Positions 6,687-9,914 of a DNA stretch of 9,914 bases are shown here, piece after piece. Location of the stretch: contig JAHAWW010000192.1 of assembly GCA_018383375.1 (NCBI GenBank), positions 1 through 9,914 on the forward strand, given 5' to 3'. The position numbers were made by a program, and so were the translations under genes. Position 1 is the stretch's first letter; every line of letters begins with the position of its first letter. The notes below the pieces were generated by a model. It saw only the letters and a list, made by a program, of their open reading frames with translations, searched no databases and was not told the origin of the DNA. This DNA comes from Prevotellamassilia sp. (lineage in GTDB: Bacteria > Bacteroidota > Bacteroidia > Bacteroidales > Bacteroidaceae).

Positions 6687-7568
6687 ATGCCAGTTTGCTC
6701 ACCACTCCTCGCTCCCGCTCAGTCTGAACCGGCCCCGTTTACGGCGTGTCGGGACTCGCTCTTTGTGCCCGGTGTCGTGCAGCAGACCGCCATACAACCA
6801 CTCCCCAAAGACACCCTGGGCCGCATTGTGTATAGGCCGTTAGACCTGCACACGGTGGCGCTGCCCGAATATGCCGGCGTCAACGGCAACCCTATTCCTG
6901 CCACGCTCCGCACCGACGATGGCATTGTCTCGGCTATTGTGGTGTGCTTCGTCATGGCTATGGCCCTGCTGGCACGCTCGCGCTATTATCTCTCGCGCAG
7001 TTTCAAGTCGTTTTTGGGCTACAGCCTTTCCGCACGCGAGAAGGCCGAGCGCACCAACATCGACACCTTTGGCGTGATGGCGCTGGTCTTGATGGCGGGC
7101 TTCAGCCTCTCTCTCATGCTTGTCAACCATTTCGGCCATAGCCCCGTCATGACGCGATGGGCTTGGCCCGTAACGGCACTCTTGGCCGCCGCAACCGGGC
7201 TTTATCTCCTGCTCGTCTTGATAAAGATGGGCGTCTATGGCTTGGTCAACAGCGTTCTTTTCAGTCGTGCCCAACGCTCAGAGTGGACCGATAGCTATCT
7301 GCTCTCACTGGCCCTGCAGGGGCTGGCGCTTTTCCCCGTGGCCCTGTTGGTGGTCTTTTTCGACTTGGAGGGAGAGAGCGCCATTTGGGCCTTCTTCTGT
7401 GCCTTCGGAATCACCAAATTGCTGCTCCTCTGCCGCTGCTATCGCACTTTTTTTGCCGCCGATGGTGGCTTAGTGCATTTATTTTTGTACTTTTGCACGC
7501 TGGAAATTGTCCCCGCCCTTTTCGTATGGCGGGTTTTGTTTTGTGTAACGCTTGCTCCAAGCCTTTGA
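6687..7568 (+). CDS. DUF4271 integral membrane protein
   Basis: A 293-residue inner-membrane protein that I assign to DUF4271, a Bacteroidota family of unknown function, from its topology and its place directly before hemD and rnpA. It has a long hydrophilic N-terminal part (1-78), then about six membrane segments near residues 80-97, 128-148, 159-179, 204-225, 231-250 and 261-285. A basic loop SRSFKSFLGYSLSAREKAER (103-122) follows the first one. The start ATG at 6687 is the only early ATG; the next methionine is in segment 1. It begins 39 nt after the LOG stop, so the two are probably co-transcribed. The 3' end overlaps a possible promoter for hemD. No catalytic motif is visible. Confidence 0.8.
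   Translation: MPVCSPLLAPAQSEPAPFTACRDSLFVPGVVQQTAIQPLPKDTLGRIVYRPLDLHTVALPEYAGVNGNPIPATLRTDDGIVSAIVVCFVMAMALLARSRYYLSRSFKSFLGYSLSAREKAERTNIDTFGVMALVLMAGFSLSLMLVNHFGHSPVMTRWAWPVTALLAAATGLYLLLVLIKMGVYGLVNSVLFSRAQRSEWTDSYLLSLALQGLALFPVALLVVFFDLEGESAIWAFFCAFGITKLLLLCRCYRTFFAADGGLVHLFLYFCTLEIVPALFVWRVLFCVTLAPSL
7488..7495 (+). promoter_or_regulatory. possible -7 promoter box for hemD inside the DUF4271 3' end
   Basis: TACTTTTG fits TAnnTTTG and is followed by GC, as in other such boxes in this window. Transcription would start near 7502, giving a leader of about 108 nt before the hemD ATG. I find no TTTG at the ideal -33 distance, so it is a weak candidate. It would let hemD and the genes after it be expressed apart from DUF4271. 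Confidence 0.35.
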
Positions 7569-7609
7569 AAGGCCTCGGACGATAACAAAAAAGGATTAGA
7601 AAAGGAAAC

Positions 7610-8356
7610 ATGGTAAAGAAGATTCTTATCTCTCAACCTCAACCCTCATCTGAGAAATCTCCCTACTTTGAAATCGCACGCAACTATGGCGTGGACTTCG
7701 TCTTTCATCCCTTCATTAAAGTGGAAGGCCTTAGCGTACAAGAATTCAGAAAGCAGAAAGTGCGTATCCTCGACCATACGGCCATCGTCTTCAATTCACG
7801 CCACGCCATCGACCATTTCTTCACCCTCTGCAAAGAGATGCGTGTGGCAATACCCGAAACGATGAAATATTTTGGAATCTCTGAGGCCGTTTCGCTCTAC
7901 ATTCAGAAATACGTCCAATACCGCAAACGCAAAGTCTTCTTCCCCGCCACCGGCGGCAAACTGCCCGACCTCGTGGCGCTGATGGCTAAACACAAAACCG
8001 AAAACTACCTCATACCGCAGAGCGACGTGCACAGCGACGAGTTTCACCAACTGCTCGAGGCTAAAAAACTGAAGCATACCGAGTGCATCATGTTTCGCAC
8101 GGTCAGCAACGAGTTTCCCGCCGACTGCGAATTTGATTTCGACATGGTGGTGCTCTTTACACCGGCCGGTGTGGACAGTCTGATGAAGACTTTCCCCAAT
8201 TTCAAAGAAACCAACACCAAGTTGGCTTGCTTCGGCAAGGCAACCGCCAAGGCCATAGACGACGCCGGACTCGAATTGGAACTTGAAGCGCCCTCGGTGG
8301 CCGCACCTTCAATGACCAAGTCGATTGAGTTGTATCTCCAAGCACACAACAAATAA
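7610..8356 (+). CDS. hemD: HemD-fold protein (uroporphyrinogen-III synthase family)
   Basis: A 248-residue cytoplasmic protein of the HemD family. True HemD cyclises hydroxymethylbilane to uroporphyrinogen III, the branch point to haem, sirohaem and cobalamin. Recognisable blocks: N-terminal ILISQPQP (5-12), AIVFNSRHAIDHF (58-70), VLFTPAGVDSL (181-191) and ACFGKATAKA (206-215), which together fit the two-lobed HemD fold. The ATG at 7610 is preceded by an A/G-rich stretch and gives a normal length. In Bacteroidales this gene sits before rnpA rather than with other haem genes. Many members of the order need external haem, so whether it makes uroporphyrinogen III or does something else is open. 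Family call is confident; function is not. Confidence 0.85.
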   Translation: MVKKILISQPQPSSEKSPYFEIARNYGVDFVFHPFIKVEGLSVQEFRKQKVRILDHTAIVFNSRHAIDHFFTLCKEMRVAIPETMKYFGISEAVSLYIQKYVQYRKRKVFFPATGGKLPDLVALMAKHKTENYLIPQSDVHSDEFHQLLEAKKLKHTECIMFRTVSNEFPADCEFDFDMVVLFTPAGVDSLMKTFPNFKETNTKLACFGKATAKAIDDAGLELELEAPSVAAPSMTKSIELYLQAHNK

Positions 8357-8395
8357 AGCGGAGTCGCCTTGAGCGATAACCACTCAACAACCCAT

Positions 8396-8454
8396 AAGGC
8401 CGAAGCACAACGGCGCTCGACAGGGCGACTGCGTGCGGCGGCCTTTTGCTTTTC
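8396..8454 (+). terminator. possible terminator or attenuator between hemD and rnpA
   Basis: AAGGCCG (8396-8402) pairs with CGGCCTT (8439-8445). After a 2x2 internal loop, GCAC (8405-8408) pairs with GTGC (8433-8436), leaving a 24-nt terminal loop. The stem is followed by TT-GC-TTTT. It could end the hemD transcript, but no separate promoter box for rnpA is visible between it and the ATG at 8477. Partial termination that sets hemD and rnpA levels apart is as likely as full termination. Confidence 0.4.
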
Positions 8455-8476
8455 ACGACACTGACTCTCACCCACG

Positions 8477-8905
8477 ATGAAAACTTTCTCGTTTAAAAAA
8501 GCAGAGCATCTCTGCCTAAAAAATGACATCGACCGGCTCTTTAATGCCGGCAGCAAAGCGATGACCGTGTGGCCACTGCGCGCCGTGTGGAGACTGGCCG
8601 ACGAAGAAGCCTTGCCACCGGTCAAGGTGATGGTTAGCGTCTCTAAACGCAAACAACGTCACGCCGTTGACCGCAACAGGGCCAAACGACAAATGAGGGA
8701 AGCCTATCGCCGCAACAAAACCATACTGACCTCAAAACTCGACGAGAACCAGCGGGTGCATGCGGCCTTTATCTGGCTGGCCGAACACCCTGTGAACTCG
8801 GCCGACGTGGAGCGAAAAATGAAGGTGGCCCTCAAACGTATGGCCGACGATATCGCTCCCCACAAACATCAAGCAACCACCCCCAACGAGCACAACCATG
8901 ATTGA
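8477..8905 (+). CDS. rnpA: ribonuclease P protein component
   Basis: Small basic protein (142 residues) that binds the RNase P RNA and helps it trim the 5' leader of precursor tRNAs. The RNR signature is clear at 53-79: VSVSKRKQRHAVDRNRAKRQ and the following MREAYRR. An N-terminal FSFKKAEHLCLKNDIDRLF (4-22) strand and helix is also typical. The ATG at 8477 gives the usual start. The C-terminal tail from about 129 is polar and histidine-rich and probably disordered; Bacteroidota RnpA often has such a tail. Its last 8 nt overlap the yidD start. The rnpA-yidD pair is conserved across bacteria. Confidence 0.95.
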   Translation: MKTFSFKKAEHLCLKNDIDRLFNAGSKAMTVWPLRAVWRLADEEALPPVKVMVSVSKRKQRHAVDRNRAKRQMREAYRRNKTILTSKLDENQRVHAAFIWLAEHPVNSADVERKMKVALKRMADDIAPHKHQATTPNEHNHD

Positions 8906-9131
8906 TGCCATACGCCGCTTCTTCGTGGCTATTCTCATTGCGCCCATCCGCTTTTACAGGCGCTTTATCTCGCCGCTCAAACCGGCGTGTTGCCGTTTCA
9001 CTCCCACCTGCTCACAATATGCCATCGAAGCCATACGAAAACACGGCCCCATACGCGGTCTCTGGCTCGCCGTCAGACGCATCTTGCGCTGCCACCCCTG
9101 GGGAGGCAGTGGCTACGACCCGGTGCCGTAG
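8898..9131 (+). CDS. yidD: membrane protein insertion efficiency factor
   Basis: A 77-residue membrane-bound helper of inner-membrane protein insertion with the YidC/Sec pathway. An N-terminal amphipathic or hydrophobic helix (4-26) is followed by the family core CCRFTPTCSQYA (31-42), AIRKHG (45-50) and RCHPWGGSGYDPVP (64-77), with three family cysteines at 32, 38 and 65 and a further one at 31. Length is normal. The start ATG at 8898 lies inside rnpA, which stops at 8905, so the two are translationally coupled. Confidence 0.97.
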   Translation: MIDAIRRFFVAILIAPIRFYRRFISPLKPACCRFTPTCSQYAIEAIRKHGPIRGLWLAVRRILRCHPWGGSGYDPVP

Positions 9132-9139
9132 AAGAGAGA

Positions 9140-9175
9140 ATGACACGCACGCTCAGGCTTCGCTTAACAACTTGA
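9140..9175 (+). CDS. possible 11-codon leader ORF coupled to the TatD start
   Basis: An ATG 8 nt after the yidD stop opens an 11-residue frame, MTRTLRLRLTT. Its TGA (9173-9175) overlaps the proposed TatD start TTG (9172-9174) as TTGA. It may serve only to bring ribosomes to a weak TTG start. It may equally be the remains of the original TatD start put out of frame by an indel. It could also be chance. Confidence 0.3.
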   Translation: MTRTLRLRLTT

Positions 9176-9723
9176 AAGGCCGCATTGTCGACGTGCACAC
9201 TCACCGACTCGACGCGCCTGCCGGCACTGCCATAATCAATCTGCCCATTGAGACACTTCGTGACCCTTCCACGTTTCAGCCCCGCTGCGGTTGTCTTTAT
9301 TCGGCCGGCATTCATCCTTGGGCGACAACTTGCGCCGACGAGTTGGACGAACTATTTGCCGGATTGGCAGACCTTTTGACTCACCCAGACGTCGTGGCAA
9401 TAGGCGAATGTGGACTTGACCGTCTACGCGGGGGCCATCTCGACTTGCAGACCGAGGTGTTGCTCCGCCATTTGACTTTGGCCGAAAGCCATGCACGACC
9501 TGTCATCTTGCATTGCGTCCGAGCTTTCGACCTTCTGCTCCAAATCAAAAAGACACAAAACCTGAGCGTCCCTCTGATTGTGCATGGTTTCAGAGGCCGT
9601 GCAGCACTGGCGCGCCAGTTGCTCAATGCCGGATTTGACCTGAGTTTTGGCCGACACTATCAAGAAGAAGCTTTTCAAATTACGCCACCTGAACGGCGGT
9701 GGCGAGAGACCGATATGGACTAA
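9172..9723 (+). CDS. TatD family metal-dependent hydrolase, short C-terminus
   Basis: A TatD-type amidohydrolase-fold protein, probably a metal-dependent DNase or other phosphoesterase in the cytoplasm. From TTG 9172 it has 183 residues. All metal ligands are present: H9 and H11 in VDVHTH (6-11), E79 in GECGLDR (78-84), H114 in VILHC (111-115), H138 in VHGFRG (137-142) and D181 in RETD (178-181). The frame is open back to 8902, but that part is the yidD gene read in another frame. No ATG exists in frame between the yidD stop and VDVHTH, so TTG 9172 (or ATT 9184) is the likely start. TAA comes two residues after the last ligand, whereas relatives beside yidD have, as I recall, 30-40 more residues. 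No other frame continues the homology. It may be active but truncated. Confidence 0.85.
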   Translation: MKGRIVDVHTHRLDAPAGTAIINLPIETLRDPSTFQPRCGCLYSAGIHPWATTCADELDELFAGLADLLTHPDVVAIGECGLDRLRGGHLDLQTEVLLRHLTLAESHARPVILHCVRAFDLLLQIKKTQNLSVPLIVHGFRGRAALARQLLNAGFDLSFGRHYQEEAFQITPPERRWRETDMD

Positions 9724-9729
9724 TGTACG

Positions 9730-9778
9730 AAAAACGCCACGCTTGACCGCTCCAGTGAGTCCGGTCAAGCGTGGCGTT
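9730..9778 (-). terminator. strong hairpin terminator between TatD and sufE
   Basis: A perfect 17-bp inverted repeat: AACGCCACGCTTGACCG (9733-9749) and its complement (9762-9778), with a 12-nt loop. On the minus strand the stem runs into five T's (complement of 9730-9734), so it should end the sufE transcript. On the plus strand only two T's end the stem, followed by AAACG, so action on the TatD transcript is less sure. It begins 6 nt after the TatD stop. Confidence 0.85.
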
Positions 9779-9795
9779 AAACGATTCGGAATGTC

Positions 9796-9914
9796 TCAGC
9801 CCATTTTGGTCTTATAGGCCAGCGCATACATACGCATCTGTTTCACCATGGCCAGCAAACCATTGCTGCGCGTGGGCGACAGGTGCTCGGTGAGACCGAT
9901 TTTTTCGATAAAAT
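9796..9914 (-). CDS. sufE: SufE family Fe-S assembly protein, 5' part outside window
   Basis: The minus strand reads the last 38 residues of a protein ending at TGA (9796-9798): FIEKIGLTEHLSPTRSNG, then LLAMVKQMRMYALAYKTKMG. The block GLTEHLSPTRSNGL is the conserved C-terminal motif of SufE, which accepts sulfur from the cysteine desulfurase SufS and passes it to Fe-S cluster assembly. The active-site cysteine lies in the part outside the window. The gene is convergent with TatD and is followed by the 17-bp terminator hairpin. Confidence 0.85.
   Translation of the reverse strand, partial: FIEKIGLTEHLSPTRSNGLLAMVKQMRMYALAYKTKMG

Noticed and set aside
7561..7573. Hairpin GCCTT-TGA-AAGGC after DUF4271
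   Set aside because: A 5-bp stem with a 3-nt loop and no following T-run; not enough for a terminator.
8044..8652. 202-codon minus-strand frame across hemD and rnpA
   Set aside because: It is antisense to two recognised genes and their intergenic stem and has no domain.
8902..9171. 90-codon N-terminal extension of the TatD frame
   Set aside because: It is the yidD gene read in another frame; the extension has no TatD similarity and precedes the first conserved motif.

Overview
The window looks like a chromosomal segment of a Bacteroidota, most likely Bacteroidales and possibly Prevotellaceae. This rests on four things: the Bacteroidales-type gene block DUF4271 - hemD - rnpA - yidD - TatD; a meso-diaminopimelate dehydrogenase and a roughly 430-residue MetK of the Bacteroidota kind; a large MG2-type exported protein of a family typical of the phylum; and TAnnTTTG promoter boxes instead of E. 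coli-type -10 boxes. No integrase, transposase, phage gene, CRISPR array, tRNA or rRNA is visible.

Left part (1-3842), read on the minus strand. It starts inside ddh (meso-DAP dehydrogenase, lysine and cell-wall precursor synthesis), cut by the window edge, with its own promoter box. Next comes a 910-residue exported protein with an N-terminal macroglobulin-like (MG2) domain. Upstream of its start lie two full 65-bp tandem repeats and part of a third; each carries a TATCTTTG promoter box pointing into the gene.

Middle (3843-4629) is a non-coding stretch. It contains a perfect 11-bp hairpin, a minus-strand intrinsic terminator sitting just behind a minus-strand promoter-like box, and then the metK control region. 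That region has a well-spaced -33/-7 promoter, a SAM-II-like riboswitch aptamer and a hairpin with a T-run just before the metK start.

Right part (4630-9723) is all on the plus strand: metK, a LOG-family nucleotide phosphoribohydrolase, a DUF4271 membrane protein, a HemD-fold protein, rnpA (RNase P protein), yidD (membrane-insertion helper, overlapping rnpA by 8 nt) and a TatD-family hydrolase. The TatD gene seems to use a TTG start coupled to a tiny upstream ORF, and it stops right after its last metal ligand. A strong 17-bp hairpin separates it from the convergent 3' end of a sufE gene on the minus strand.

Most of the window is ordinary core chromosome. I do not see a clearly new multi-gene system. 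The observations most worth a second look are the metK leader (SAM-II-like aptamer plus terminator), the promoter-bearing 65-bp tandem repeat, the unexplained intergenic stretch, and the unusual start and end of the TatD gene.
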